DNA from: Sphingomonas sp.
GTDB taxonomy: Bacteria; Pseudomonadota; Alphaproteobacteria; Sphingomonadales; Sphingomonadaceae
DNA: 64,000 nt
Reading direction: 5' to 3'
NCBI GenBank assembly: GCA_025936675.1
Contig: JAICSX010000005.1
Location: 1 to 64,000 of the forward strand
The position numbers were made by a program, and so were the translations under genes. Positions 9,892 to 17,510 of the stretch are shown here, in pieces; position 1 is the stretch's first letter, and each line of letters starts with the position of its first letter. Under the pieces are notes generated by a model. That model was not told the origin of the DNA. It did not search any database and saw only the letters and a program-made list of their open reading frames with translations.

Positions 9892-10500
9892 ATGGAAGTG
9901 ATCCTGCTCGAGCGGGTCGAAAAGCTCGGCTCCATCGGCGACGTGGTGAAGGTCAAGAACGGCTTTGCCCGCAACTACCTGCTGCCGCGCAAGAAGGCGC
10001 TCCGCGCCAATGAATCAAACCGCAAGCTGTTCGAAGCGAACCGCGCGCGCATCGAGGAGGAGAATGCCAACCGCCGCTCCGATGCCGAGAAGTCCTCGAA
10101 GGGCGTCGATGGCAAGAGCGTCCAGCTCATCCGTCAGGCTTCGAACACCGGTCAGCTCTACGGCTCGGTCAGCGCTCGCGACATTGCGGATGCGCTCGAG
10201 GCCGAAGGCGCCAAGGTCGCCAAGAGCCAGGTGGTGCTCGACAAGCCGATCAAGGCGATCGGAATGTACGACGTCAAGATCGCGCTTCACCCCGAAGTTT
10301 CGGTCACCGTGAAGGTCAATGTCGCCCGAAGCCCCGAGGAAGCCGATCTGCAGGCGCAGGGCGTCGATGTCATGGCTCAGATGTTCGAGCGTGACACTGC
10401 TGTTTTCACGGAGCAATATGAGGCTGGCGCCGAGCCCGGCATACCCGCCGAAGCGGAGGCCGAAGCTCCCGCCGCCGAGGATGAAGCCCAGGAGGGCTGA
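9892..10500 (+). CDS. rplI: 50S ribosomal protein L9
   Basis: Large-subunit protein at the L1-stalk side. 202 aa, longer than the ~150 aa of E. coli. The N-terminal 23S rRNA-binding domain starts MEVILLERVEKLGSIGDVV and includes GFARNYLLPRKKA. The long connecting helix follows, and the C-terminal domain ends around residue 150. The extra ~45 residues are acidic and Ala/Glu-rich, as in other sphingomonads. AAGGAG precedes the ATG by 7 nt. Last gene of the operon; a strong terminator follows. Confidence 0.97.
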   Translation: MEVILLERVEKLGSIGDVVKVKNGFARNYLLPRKKALRANESNRKLFEANRARIEEENANRRSDAEKSSKGVDGKSVQLIRQASNTGQLYGSVSARDIADALEAEGAKVAKSQVVLDKPIKAIGMYDVKIALHPEVSVTVKVNVARSPEEADLQAQGVDVMAQMFERDTAVFTEQYEAGAEPGIPAEAEAEAPAAEDEAQEG

Positions 10501-10526
10501 CCCCTCTCGTTCACGCGACGCAAAAG

Positions 10527-10565
10527 GCCGCCGGTCGTCCCCAAACGACCGGCGGCTTTTTTTTT
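10527..10565 (+). terminator. Rho-independent terminator of rpsF-rpsR-rplI
   Basis: An 11-bp perfect GC-rich stem (GCCGCCGGTCG at 10527-10537 with its complement at 10546-10556), an 8-nt loop and a run of nine T residues (10557-10565), 26 nt after the rplI stop. This is a textbook intrinsic terminator. Confidence 0.93.
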
Positions 10566-10605
10566 CATGCGCCGAGCCGTTTGTCGCAAAGCTCATTGCC
10601 TCCTC

Positions 10606-10631
10606 GGAACGACTGGGCACGCCTTCTTGTT
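10606..10631 (+). promoter_or_regulatory. EcfG-type general stress promoter
   Basis: GGAAC (10606-10610), a 17-nt spacer and TGTT (10628-10631) match the EcfG consensus at 8 of 9 specified positions. It lies about 45 nt before the start of the disordered Ser/Gly/Gln-rich protein, whose nature (hydrophilin-like) fits a general-stress gene. Confidence 0.55.
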
Positions 10632-10673
10632 CTTACGAACGAGCACACAGGGGCGATGTGAGGAGTATTCTCA

Positions 10674-11321
10674 ATGGCTGACGAACGCGACGACGATCAA
10701 TTCGGTGAAAGTGAGAGCAACGGCCAGCAAACCGCCGGGCAGCGCAGCGATCAAAGTGAATACGGCTCGCAGGGCCAGCAGACGATGGGCAACCAGGGCT
10801 CCGAGGGCAGCTTCGGCGGCGAGAGCGTCGGAAGCCAGAGCGGCTCCGCGGATTCCAACGGAAGCTCGATCTCGGGTGGAGCGAACGATGGCTCGAGCGG
10901 TCAGCCGATCGGTGGCAACGACGGCAATACGGGCTCGGGAACCACGCTGACTCAGGGCGCTGATTTCCAGGGCCAGAGCTCGAGCGGCCAGACCCAGCAA
11001 AGCGGCGGCGATACGCTCGCCAGCGATCAGGGCAGCAGCTTCGGCCAGGGCACGACCAGCAATGCCGGCGGATCGAGCGTGGGCTCGGACCAGAGCTCGG
11101 GTGACTCAAGCGGCGTCAGCGGCGGCCAGGGATTCATCGGTTCCCAGGGCAGCGGATCAGACGATTACCTTCAGGACCGCGGCCAATCCGGCAGCTCGTC
11201 GTCGTCGCAGGCGACCGACGGGTCGGACTTCGCCAAGCAGGGACGCGGCTCGCTCGATGAGTCCAATGAGGACGAATCAGGCGAGGGTTCCGGAAGCTCA
11301 GGAAGCGGCGGCTCCTTCTGA
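10674..11321 (+). CDS. Intrinsically disordered Ser/Gly/Gln-rich protein
   Basis: 215-aa highly hydrophilic protein with no predicted helix core. It is almost wholly Gly, Ser, Gln, Asn and Asp, in irregular repeats such as GSQSGSAD, SSGQTQQSGGD and GSSSVGSD-like blocks. The N-terminus (MADERDDDQFGESES) is acidic. GAGGAG lies 9 nt before the ATG. No signal peptide, so probably cytoplasmic. Composition matches hydrophilins (desiccation/osmotic-stress proteins), but no specific family is recognised. The EcfG-like promoter upstream and a strong terminator downstream argue that it is a real, single-gene unit. Confidence 0.75.
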   Translation: MADERDDDQFGESESNGQQTAGQRSDQSEYGSQGQQTMGNQGSEGSFGGESVGSQSGSADSNGSSISGGANDGSSGQPIGGNDGNTGSGTTLTQGADFQGQSSSGQTQQSGGDTLASDQGSSFGQGTTSNAGGSSVGSDQSSGDSSGVSGGQGFIGSQGSGSDDYLQDRGQSGSSSSSQATDGSDFAKQGRGSLDESNEDESGEGSGSSGSGGSF

Positions 11322-11339
11322 GCCTCTTCCGTTGGAATT

Positions 11340-11378
11340 GCGCCGCGTTCCTCCCGAGGAGCGCGGCGCTTTCTTTTC
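11340..11378 (+). terminator. Rho-independent terminator after the disordered protein gene
   Basis: A 14-nt stem with one mismatch (11340-11353 against 11356-11369; core GCGCCGCG / CGCGGCGC) is followed by TTTCTTTTC. The hairpin runs into the stop of the convergent GST gene at 11377. Confidence 0.85.
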
Positions 11379-12030
11379 AGGCCGGCTCGTGCGCAAGCAT
11401 CGCGCGCTCGCGCTCGATCCACGGCGCGAAGCTGGGACGCGAAAGGATTGCGTCGACATAGGCATAGACGCGGCTGTGCCTTGCAGCGTCGCGGGCGCAT
11501 CGAAGATGGTCAAAGTTCACGAACTGACTGGCGACCGCGATATCCGCAAGGGTGATCCGGCCGCCGACCAGGAACTCTCCCGCGTCGGGTACGACCGTCT
11601 CGAGATAATCGAGCATCGGGGGCAATTCCTGAGTCTCGGCCGTTCTCGCGGCTTCCTCATCGCCGCTCTTGCCCATGAACCTCGGCAGGACCACGCGATT
11701 GTAGAACATCTTGGCGCCGCAAGATGCCAGGATGGTGTCGGCATATTCTTCGAACCAGATCACCCGCCCGCGCTCCTGCGGGTCGCTTGGAATGAGCTGC
11801 GGCTCGGGGAATTTCGCCTCGAGATACTGGATGATCGCGCTGGAATCCGCGAGCGTGAACGCTTCGTCGCGGAGCGCGGGCATCTTGCGAAGCGGGCTCG
11901 CTTCCAGGAACTCCGCGCTCGGCTCGCCGGGCCTGCCCGTCGGCTTGAGCTCGAGCTCGATCCCCTTTTCGCCGGCATAGGCGAGCACCTTGCGGACGAA
12001 CGGCGAGAGCGAGGAACCATAGAGAATCAT
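11377..12030 (-). CDS. Glutathione S-transferase family protein
   Basis: 217 aa. The N-terminal thioredoxin-like domain begins MILYGSSLSPFVRKVLAYA, with the glutathione-site Ser in SPFVRK and the cis-proline region KMPALRDE, followed by ADSSAIIQYLE. The C-terminal helical domain includes TLADIAVASQF, the usual N-capping box. The ATG at 12030 is chosen because GGGAGG lies about 9 nt upstream and the family starts there. Detoxification or stress role inferred from family; substrate unknown. Confidence 0.88.
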   Translation of the reverse strand: MILYGSSLSPFVRKVLAYAGEKGIELELKPTGRPGEPSAEFLEASPLRKMPALRDEAFTLADSSAIIQYLEAKFPEPQLIPSDPQERGRVIWFEEYADTILASCGAKMFYNRVVLPRFMGKSGDEEAARTAETQELPPMLDYLETVVPDAGEFLVGGRITLADIAVASQFVNFDHLRCARDAARHSRVYAYVDAILSRPSFAPWIERERAMLAHEPA

Positions 12031-12077
12031 GTGCGATGCCTCCCACAAGCGGCGAACGGCGGACACCGGTCCCGGCT

Positions 12078-12094
12078 CGCCCGTTGAACGGGCG
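12078..12094. promoter_or_regulatory. Perfect palindrome between divergent genes
   Basis: CGCCCGTT-G-AACGGGCG is an 8-bp inverted repeat around a single centre base, in the 84-nt gap between the GST gene (leftward) and the 48-aa gene (rightward). Its placement suits an operator or a short hairpin in the leader. No regulator can be assigned. Confidence 0.4.
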
Positions 12095-12114
12095 AAGCAC
12101 TAGGAGACGATCAC

Positions 12115-12261
12115 ATGCGCAGCAACAGAGGCAAGGATGAATCGCGCAACAACTTGCACGATCCGACCCTCCGGGATCGCGAGCTCGGCCGCGGCGACAC
12201 GGCGACCGCGGAGAGGAAGCCCAAAGCTCCGGCTGATCACCGCACGGGGCGCGAGGACTAG
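12115..12261 (+). CDS. Small hydrophilic protein, 48 aa
   Basis: A 48-codon frame starting ATG at 12115 with TAGGAGA 7-12 nt upstream. The product is highly charged (MRSNRGKDESRNNLHD.., ending HRTGRED), with no signal peptide or hydrophobic stretch. Its TAG overlaps the convergent DUF6456 stop in a shared CTAG, the same stop-overlap geometry as several secure gene pairs here, which supports it being real. Function unknown; similar small polar proteins are common, uncharacterised stress-type products in sphingomonads. Confidence 0.6.
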   Translation: MRSNRGKDESRNNLHDPTLRDRELGRGDTATAERKPKAPADHRTGRED

Positions 12262-12749
12262 CGAACCTTGTAGTAGGCAGCGACGCGGTCCAACGCGAGC
12301 GTCAGCACCACCTTGCCCGCGCGTGCTGGCCAGCCGAGCGCGGTCTCGGCATCACGCATCCCCTCGCCCGCACAGACGATGCGCCAAAGGATGTCGGCGA
12401 GACCCGGGCCAGCGCTTTCGATCGCACCATGAAAGCGGCGCTTGGCATCGATTTGAGCGTTCGAGAGATCGGTCCCTGACCCGCTGCCGCCACGGCCGCG
12501 CGCAACGGGAGCCGAGTCCCACAGCATCGTGACGTGCGGCGCCAGCTGCGCCCGCTCCCAATCGCGTCGCAGCCGCTCCCCAGCATCATATTGGCGGCGG
12601 GTGACATGCCCCCGCGCGAGGAGCCAGCCAAGCGGCGATTCCGCCATGTTAATCGTCACGGACCGGCTCGGCCGCATGGTTGTTGCACCCTCAGCTCCGT
12701 CGCCGAGGGCCTGTTCGGTAATCAGCCGCGCCTGACGCAACCTTTCCAT
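12258..12749 (-). CDS. DUF6456 domain-containing protein
   Basis: 163 aa, soluble. The C-terminal half matches the alphaproteobacterial DUF6456 pattern: an N-terminal block with SPLGWLLARG and a QYDAGERLRRDWERAQL helix, then DAKRRFHGAIESAGPGL and a WPARAGKVVLTLAL-type ending. The ATG at 12749 has GGAGG 4 nt upstream; the frame is open further to 12971, but that part overlaps the divergent regulator. It faces the XRE regulator across a 104-nt gap and may share control with it. Molecular function is not known; the charged helix block suggests nucleic-acid or protein binding. Confidence 0.75.
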   Translation of the reverse strand: MERLRQARLITEQALGDGAEGATTMRPSRSVTINMAESPLGWLLARGHVTRRQYDAGERLRRDWERAQLAPHVTMLWDSAPVARGRGGSGSGTDLSNAQIDAKRRFHGAIESAGPGLADILWRIVCAGEGMRDAETALGWPARAGKVVLTLALDRVAAYYKVR

Positions 12750-12853
12750 TCTGCCTCCATGTTTTTCGAGTCGCCTGGGATTGCCACAACGGCGAAAGTG
12801 TACGACAGATAGAAAACCGTATTGGTTACATCCTTTTGGGAGGAGGACGTCGG

Positions 12854-13417
12854 ATGATAACCCGTATTCGCGAGGTGCGCCGCGCACGGGGAATGACGCT
12901 CGACGATGTTGCGCGGCGGTGCGACCCGCCGACGACGGCGCAAACGATCGGCCGTCTCGAGACGGGCACACGCACCGTATCGGTTGGATGGCTCAACCGG
13001 ATTGCCAAGGCGTTGGGCGTCGACGCGCAGGACCTGGTCCAGGGCGGCGATCGCGCCGAGCTCAAGGTTGCGGCAATCGTCGGCGCCGGCGGCGCAGCCG
13101 CACCGAGGAAGGCGTCGGTCGTCGTTCCGCCACATGCGGAGGAGGGACAGCTCGCGATCCTGGTCGCAAGCAGCGTCGGCGATTATCGCGCGGGAGACGA
13201 GCTTTGGTGCGCAACGCTCGAACCCGGCTCATATGCCCAGGCGCTGAACCGCGACGTACTTCTTCCACGTCCGGCTGGGCGATTTCTGTTTGGCCGTCTG
13301 ATCAACCTCGATTCGGAAAAGCTGCAGATCCTTCCGCTCGAAGCGGGCGGCCGTCAGCAGGTGGTCGCAAATCCGCCGTGGCTGGCGGTAGTGAAGACGC
13401 TCGTGCGGAATTTCTAA
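12854..13417 (+). CDS. XRE-family transcriptional regulator
   Basis: 187 aa. An N-terminal helix-turn-helix of the Cro/CI type spans residues 1-60 (ARGMTLDDVARRCDPP then QTIGRLETGTR, a classic XRE recognition pattern, and a LGVDAQDLV ending). The C-terminal ~110 residues resemble the LexA/S24 fold (GDELWCATLEP, NRDVLL, GRLINLDS), but no Ser-Lys catalytic dyad is recognisable. The ATG at 12854 has GGAGGA 8 nt upstream. Divergent from DUF6456. Targets unknown. Confidence 0.8.
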   Translation: MITRIREVRRARGMTLDDVARRCDPPTTAQTIGRLETGTRTVSVGWLNRIAKALGVDAQDLVQGGDRAELKVAAIVGAGGAAAPRKASVVVPPHAEEGQLAILVASSVGDYRAGDELWCATLEPGSYAQALNRDVLLPRPAGRFLFGRLINLDSEKLQILPLEAGGRQQVVANPPWLAVVKTLVRNF

Positions 13418-13460
13418 GGGCGCTTGCCTCGACAGCCGGCGCATGGCACCGCAGCCGCTC

Positions 13461-13536
13461 GGGCGGTTAGCTCAGCTGGTAGAGCATCTCGTTTACACCG
13501 AGAGGGTCGGCGGTTCGAGCCCGTCACCGCCCACCA
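13461..13536 (+). tRNA. tRNA-Val (anticodon UAC)
   Basis: Full 76-nt cloverleaf with encoded CCA end. Acceptor stem GGGCGGT/ACCGCCC, D-arm TAGCTCAGCTGGTAGAGCA, anticodon stem TCTCG/CGAGA with loop TTTACAC (anticodon TAC at 13494-13496), and T-arm GGCGG-TTCGAGC-CCGTC. It lies just after the XRE regulator, and a phage-type repressor gene follows 60 nt downstream on the other strand. Confidence 0.97.
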
Positions 13537-13597
13537 TGCTGGGGCGCAGCCTGTCCGTGAAACGGGCAAGCAGCCGCATCAGCCGCCGTATCTTAAG

Positions 13598-14305
13598 TCA
13601 GATCAATTCGCCGGCGATCTTCAGGACGGCCTCCACCGCGTCTGCATCGACCTCAACTGTTCGATCTGGATTGAACTGCCGCAATTCGAACACCGTCGCA
13701 CTGCGCCTGACAAGGTTCATGACAAGGACGCGCCAGCCGTCGTAATGGTCGCCATTCTTCAGACGCACGAGCACGTCGTCGCCAATCGCGACGGGGCTGC
13801 GCGGGGAGATTGCGACCCGTATACCTGCACGAAAGCGCGGCCACATGGAGCTGCCGACAATGGTCAGGGCGAACGCGTCGGCATCATCGGCAAGACTGGC
13901 GGGCCGCTGAACGCGCTGGAGAACCTCAGCCGGGTCGATCATCGTGAGTTCGACCGGATCGCTGCCCCCCGCCCATTCGCCCGCGAGACTGGATGTAATG
14001 AGCGGCAGCGGAGGCAGAGCCTTTGGCAACCAGCTCCCGCGTCCATCACCCAACCGGCTTTCGGCAGCCGCGCCCGCTGACCCTCGCAGCTCCGGGCCAA
14101 TTCGCAATGCCTCGAATTCGGCGAGCGACGAGCCGGCCGCGGTGAGCAGCTTCTCAAGCGTCCGCCGGGAAGGATTGCCGTGCCTGCGAATGTCAGACCA
14201 GACGGTCCGGCTCACGCCGGCTTTCACTGCCCAGGCATTGGGCGAAAGGCCCTCGGGCTTGAACCGCATGAGGTCCCGATAGATCGGCTCTTCGCCCCCG
14301 CTCAT
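13598..14305 (-). CDS. Phage-repressor-like S24 family transcriptional regulator
   Basis: 235 aa. The N-terminus (residues 1-60) is a helix-turn-helix: GLSPNAWAVKAGVSRTVWSDI followed by GNPSRRTLEKLL. The C-terminal half is the LexA/CI-type domain with the Ser nucleophile in GSSMWPRF (about residue 151) and the paired strands GDDVLVRLKNGD. The general-base Lys is not certain from reading alone. It sits next to tRNA-Val. Two matching operator-like palindromes lie 38 and 73 nt upstream of its start, indicating autoregulation. It could be a leftover prophage repressor. Confidence 0.8.
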   Translation of the reverse strand: MSGGEEPIYRDLMRFKPEGLSPNAWAVKAGVSRTVWSDIRRHGNPSRRTLEKLLTAAGSSLAEFEALRIGPELRGSAGAAAESRLGDGRGSWLPKALPPLPLITSSLAGEWAGGSDPVELTMIDPAEVLQRVQRPASLADDADAFALTIVGSSMWPRFRAGIRVAISPRSPVAIGDDVLVRLKNGDHYDGWRVLVMNLVRRSATVFELRQFNPDRTVEVDADAVEAVLKIAGELI

Positions 14306-14342
14306 GCACGCGAATATCGCGACAGTTTAGTCTTGCAGCAAT

Positions 14343-14358
14343 GTCAGATCATTCTGAC
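14343..14358. promoter_or_regulatory. Operator-like palindrome 1 of the S24 repressor
   Basis: GTCAGA-TCAT-TCTGAC is a perfect 6+6 inverted repeat with a 4-nt centre, 38 nt upstream of the S24 repressor ATG. A second copy with the same geometry lies 35 nt away (14378-14393). It lies among the AT-rich positions where the repressor promoter should be. Confidence 0.6.
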
Positions 14359-14377
14359 TTATATAGCTTGACTTTGT

Positions 14378-14393
14378 GTTAGATTTGTCTGAC
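14378..14393. promoter_or_regulatory. Operator-like palindrome 2 of the S24 repressor
   Basis: GTTAGA-TTTG-TCTGAC repeats the geometry of 14343-14358 with one mismatch. The centres are 35 bp apart, a spacing that could allow cooperative binding of two dimers on roughly the same DNA face. No rightward gene starts here, so the sites most likely serve repressor autoregulation. Confidence 0.55.
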
Positions 14394-14423
14394 ACGAGAG
14401 CTATGAGCGCTGCTCCGAACGGA

Positions 14424-15344
14424 TCAAACCACGGCAACTTGCCCAGCATCAGCGAAATAGCGCCGCATCGCGGAGCTCGCCTCTGGCGCGAGCTCGACGA
14501 ACACCCGACGCCCGTCGTGGGGATCGGCACGACGGATGAAAATGCCTTGACCGACCATTGTCTTCAGCCATCGAAGCGCGGTCGTTGCCGGAACTGCGGC
14601 AGCTATACACAGACTAGATACCGGCACGCGCAATTGCGCGATCTCGGCCTGCAGCAAATCGAGCAGCATATCCCAGGCTGGATCGGCAAACAGGTCTTCC
14701 TGGAAATAGCGCGCGCGCAGCCTCCTCGCGCGGATGACCGATCTAACGGCTTCCACCGAGATCGGAGGCGCGTCGGCATTAGGGAACGCCTCTGCCGGGC
14801 GAAGTGGAGTAGACGGGCCGGTCGACAAGCGCGCGAGGGTCGAGGCGATGCGGCTGACCTCCTCGCTCAATTGCCGAAGCCGTTCAGCGCTCTTGTCCGC
14901 AGTGACGTCGCTGAATCTCTGTGGAGCGCCGAATGCGGCGACAGCAATCGCGAATGCGGCAACCCGCTCCGCTTCGGTTCCGTTCACGAGGATTTCGATC
15001 GTTGGGTCGCTTGCACGCGCAGCGACGGCGTCGAGCATGTCGATGGTCGTCGAAATCACGGCCGCGCAGCGCTGTTCGCCCGCCGCTCGCGACACCATGT
15101 CGAGCAGGTCATCGATCGCCTCGCCGGGATCGCTGTCGATCTCCACCCAGACCGCGCCGAAACGGCCCTGCTGCGCCAGACGCTCGCCGGCGCGCTCGAT
15201 GGGCAGCTTGTCAGCAATTCTCGAGCCAGAAGCGTGCACAGCGCGTTCTGCGCTCGCCATTGCCGCAACGCTCGTTGCGGCAATCAGTACGGGCGGCGAG
15301 TCAAGATAATGCAGGTCTGCGGCGTCGGTCACAATCGCATCCAT
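14424..15344 (-). CDS. Winged-helix (MarR-like) DNA-binding protein
   Basis: 306 aa. The C-terminal ~100 residues form a winged-helix domain: ARYFQEDLFADPAWDMLLDL, then VSSLCIAAAVPATTALRWLK as helix-turn-helix and RRADPHDGRRVFVEL as the wing, closely resembling MarR-type domains. The N-terminal ~200 residues are alpha/beta with segments such as FGAVWVEIDSDPGEAIDDLL, reminiscent of a receiver-like or Rossmann fold, without a recognisable active site. The architecture recurs in sphingomonads as an uncharacterised regulator. The upstream region holds a long inverted repeat. Confidence 0.7.
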   Translation of the reverse strand: MDAIVTDAADLHYLDSPPVLIAATSVAAMASAERAVHASGSRIADKLPIERAGERLAQQGRFGAVWVEIDSDPGEAIDDLLDMVSRAAGEQRCAAVISTTIDMLDAVAARASDPTIEILVNGTEAERVAAFAIAVAAFGAPQRFSDVTADKSAERLRQLSEEVSRIASTLARLSTGPSTPLRPAEAFPNADAPPISVEAVRSVIRARRLRARYFQEDLFADPAWDMLLDLLQAEIAQLRVPVSSLCIAAAVPATTALRWLKTMVGQGIFIRRADPHDGRRVFVELAPEASSAMRRYFADAGQVAVV

Positions 15345-15360
15345 ACTGATACACCTGAGG

Positions 15361-15430
15361 CTGGAGCCGAACCGAGCATGCTCATGATAACCCGCATTGT
15401 GGACAAAAGTCAGACCGAATTCGGCTCCAG
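15361..15430. repeat. 11-bp inverted repeat with nested palindrome
   Basis: CTGGAGCCGAA (15361-15371) is repeated in inverse at 15420-15430, 48 nt apart. Between them is the perfect 10-mer palindrome GAGCATGCTC (15374-15383). The block lies in the 154-nt divergent gap between the winged-helix gene (start 15344) and the 89-aa gene (start 15499), so it is a good candidate for a shared operator or cruciform. Confidence 0.5.
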
Positions 15431-15498
15431 ATCGGAGAAGGTTGGACGGAACGAAAATGAAAGTTGCGTAAGAGCCTGCTATCGTCAGGGGGCGACGT

Positions 15499-15768
15499 AT
15501 GTTTAGCGTACCAACCGAAGTGCCCGCGGCCGATCGGGCTCGCTGGCTGGCGGACGTGGCCGATGCACTAGACCAGGCGCATCGGCTGCTCTTCGAACTC
15601 GATCTCGAAAGTGATGTGACTGCGGACGCGCTGGATCTTTACGTCCGAATCGAAGCCGCGCGGCTCGAAGTTCAATCGCTGAGACTGAGCCGCTCCATCA
15701 CTCCACGGACTGGACCTGATCCGAATTGGACCAATCTGCCGGCATGGCCGGTCGAGCGTGCCGGCTAA
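15499..15768 (+). CDS. Conserved small protein of unknown function, 89 aa
   Basis: An 89-aa acidic helical protein (RWLADVADALDQAHRLLFEL then LYVRIEAARLEVQSLRLSR), with a Pro-rich C-terminus ending PAWPVERAG. No signal or membrane segment. Its TAA overlaps the cysQ stop in a shared CTAA, like other tightly packed convergent pairs in the window. A weak G-rich ribosome-binding site precedes the ATG. It may be co-regulated with the divergent winged-helix gene. Function unknown. Confidence 0.6.
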   Translation: MFSVPTEVPAADRARWLADVADALDQAHRLLFELDLESDVTADALDLYVRIEAARLEVQSLRLSRSITPRTGPDPNWTNLPAWPVERAG

Positions 15769-16592
15769 ACACCTTGCGGAAGATCGCCGCCGCCTGCGAA
15801 GGATTCGAGGTAGGAAGCGAGAGCCGGCGGCTTCCATCCCGAAGTGGCAACGAAGGCCCGGTTGAGGAATGCGGGCTTCCCATAGCGAAGCGGAGTGCCG
15901 TCGGGGCCGTCGACCAGACCACCTGCGGCCAGAAGCACTGCGTGTCCCGCCGCCGTGTCCCATTCGCTCGTCGGAGAAGCTCGCGGATAGATGTCCGCCA
16001 GTCCCTCGGCGACGATGCAGAACTTTAGCGACGAGCCAATCGCTGCATAATTGCAGGTGCCGACGGCTGCCTCGAGATAATCGATGGTCGCCTGGTTGAG
16101 GTGCGACTTTGACGCGACTGCCGTCACCTCGTCGCCACGCGGCCGGGTTTGAATCACTTGTCGTGTTGACCCGTTGACCAACCACGCACCTTCACCAACG
16201 GATCCAGCGTGGAGCTTTCCGGTGGCGGGCGCAAAGACCACTCCAAGCTTCGGAACACCGCGTTCAATCAGGCCGATATTCACCGTGTAGTCGTCGCCGC
16301 CGCGGACGAACTCCTTGGTGCCGTCGAGCGGATCGACAAGGAAATAGAGATCGTCGTGCGCCGGGATTCGCCCCGCAGCCACTTCCTCCTCGGCAATAAC
16401 GGGCACGCCGGGCGCAGCTCGCGCGAGCGCGGCAAGAATGATGAGCTCGGCCGCCCGGTCTGCTTCGGTGACGGGAGAGGAATCTCCCTTCGTTTCCACT
16501 TCAAAACCGCGACGAACCACCTCAAGGATCGCTTCACCGGCCTCTCGCGCTGCCTCGGCCATATCGTCGAGCAGCCGCGAAAACTTGGTCAT
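15765..16592 (-). CDS. cysQ: 3'(2'),5'-bisphosphate nucleotidase CysQ
   Basis: Inositol-monophosphatase superfamily enzyme that removes the 3'-phosphate from PAP/PAPS, by-products of sulfate assimilation. 275 aa. The metal-site motif VDPLDGTKEF is intact, preceded by PVIAEEEVA, and the C-terminal WDTAAGHAVL motif supplies the last metal ligand. The GTKEF form distinguishes CysQ from SuhB. The start codon overlaps the stop of the upstream SDR gene (TGATG). A role in PAP recycling or oxidative-stress protection follows from the family. Confidence 0.9.
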   Translation of the reverse strand: MTKFSRLLDDMAEAAREAGEAILEVVRRGFEVETKGDSSPVTEADRAAELIILAALARAAPGVPVIAEEEVAAGRIPAHDDLYFLVDPLDGTKEFVRGGDDYTVNIGLIERGVPKLGVVFAPATGKLHAGSVGEGAWLVNGSTRQVIQTRPRGDEVTAVASKSHLNQATIDYLEAAVGTCNYAAIGSSLKFCIVAEGLADIYPRASPTSEWDTAAGHAVLLAAGGLVDGPDGTPLRYGKPAFLNRAFVATSGWKPPALASYLESFAGGGDLPQGV

Positions 16593-17371
16593 CAGCGCGG
16601 CGCCATCCTGATCCCGCCGTCAAGCCGCACGGCCGCTGCGTTCATGTAGACATTCTCGATCAGGAAGCAGGCGAGGCGTGCATATTCTTCCGCCTGACCG
16701 AGCCTCTTCGGGAAGGGCACCTGTGCACCCAGCGCGTCTTGCACGTTCGGCGGCATCATCGCGACCATAGGGGTCTTGAAGACACCCGGCAGGATCGTGT
16801 TGACGCGAACTCCTTCGTTCATAAGGTCACGCGCGATCGGCAATGTCATCGCCAGAACGCCGCCCTTCGATGCAGAATAAGCCGCCTGGCCGATCTGGCC
16901 GTCCTCTGCCGCGACCGACGCGGTATTGATGATTACGCCCTTTTCGCCGTCGGCCATCGGCTCGAGATCGACCATTCCGAACGCGGAATTGGCAATGCAG
17001 CGGAAGCTGCCAATCAGGTTGATCTGGATGGCAAGCTCGAACTGCCGCATCGGATAGAGCTTGGCGGCCTTGGTCTCCTTGTCGCGCGCGACGGTCTTCG
17101 CTGCATTGGCAACCCCGGCGCAATTCACCAGGATGCGCTCCTGGCCGTGGGTCGCCCTCGCCTTTTGGAACGCGGCCTCGACCTTCTCGTCAGATGTGAC
17201 ATCGACTTCGCAGTAGATGCCGCCGATCTCGCTTGCGACCTGCTCGCCGCGGGCTGCGTCGCGATCGAATATCGCGACCTTCGCTCCGCGCTTGGCAAGT
17301 TCGCGCGCCGTGGCTTCTCCCAAGCCCGACGCGGCGCCGGTCACGACCGCAGCCGCTCCATCAATATCCAT
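16592..17371 (-). CDS. SDR family dehydrogenase (3-hydroxyacyl-CoA dehydrogenase type 2-like)
   Basis: 259 aa. Rossmann motif TGAASGLGEATA near the N-terminus, NCAGVANA in place of NNAG, Ser in NTASVAAEDGQIGQAAYSASK (Tyr and Lys of YSASK), and the ending AAVRLDGGIRM. Close to the HSD17B10/FadB2 group, which oxidises 3-hydroxyacyl-CoA or short hydroxy acids. The ATG at 17371 matches the family start (MDIDGAAAVVTG); the frame is open 42 codons further upstream without homology. Coupled to cysQ by a 1-nt overlap. Confidence 0.88.
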   Translation of the reverse strand: MDIDGAAAVVTGAASGLGEATARELAKRGAKVAIFDRDAARGEQVASEIGGIYCEVDVTSDEKVEAAFQKARATHGQERILVNCAGVANAAKTVARDKETKAAKLYPMRQFELAIQINLIGSFRCIANSAFGMVDLEPMADGEKGVIINTASVAAEDGQIGQAAYSASKGGVLAMTLPIARDLMNEGVRVNTILPGVFKTPMVAMMPPNVQDALGAQVPFPKRLGQAEEYARLACFLIENVYMNAAAVRLDGGIRMAPR

Positions 17372-17510
17372 CTGAATTCCTCTGCCTGAACAATCTGGCA
17401 GCGGCCTTTGCGCCGAATGGCTGCCAAGACAAGGCTGCAGGCGAACGGCTGTAGGAACGCTCGCTCGCCGCGCGCGCTTGGCAGCGTGAATGGACACGGG
17501 AGAATTTCAG

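Noticed and set aside
14376..15506. Long plus-strand frame (376 codons) across the winged-helix gene
   Set aside because: It is antisense to a minus-strand frame with a clear winged-helix domain. Its own product is Arg/Cys-rich without family features and has no ribosome-binding site.
17454..17480. GGAAC upstream of the 17511 membrane protein as an EcfG promoter
   Set aside because: No CGTT or close match at 16-17 nt spacing.
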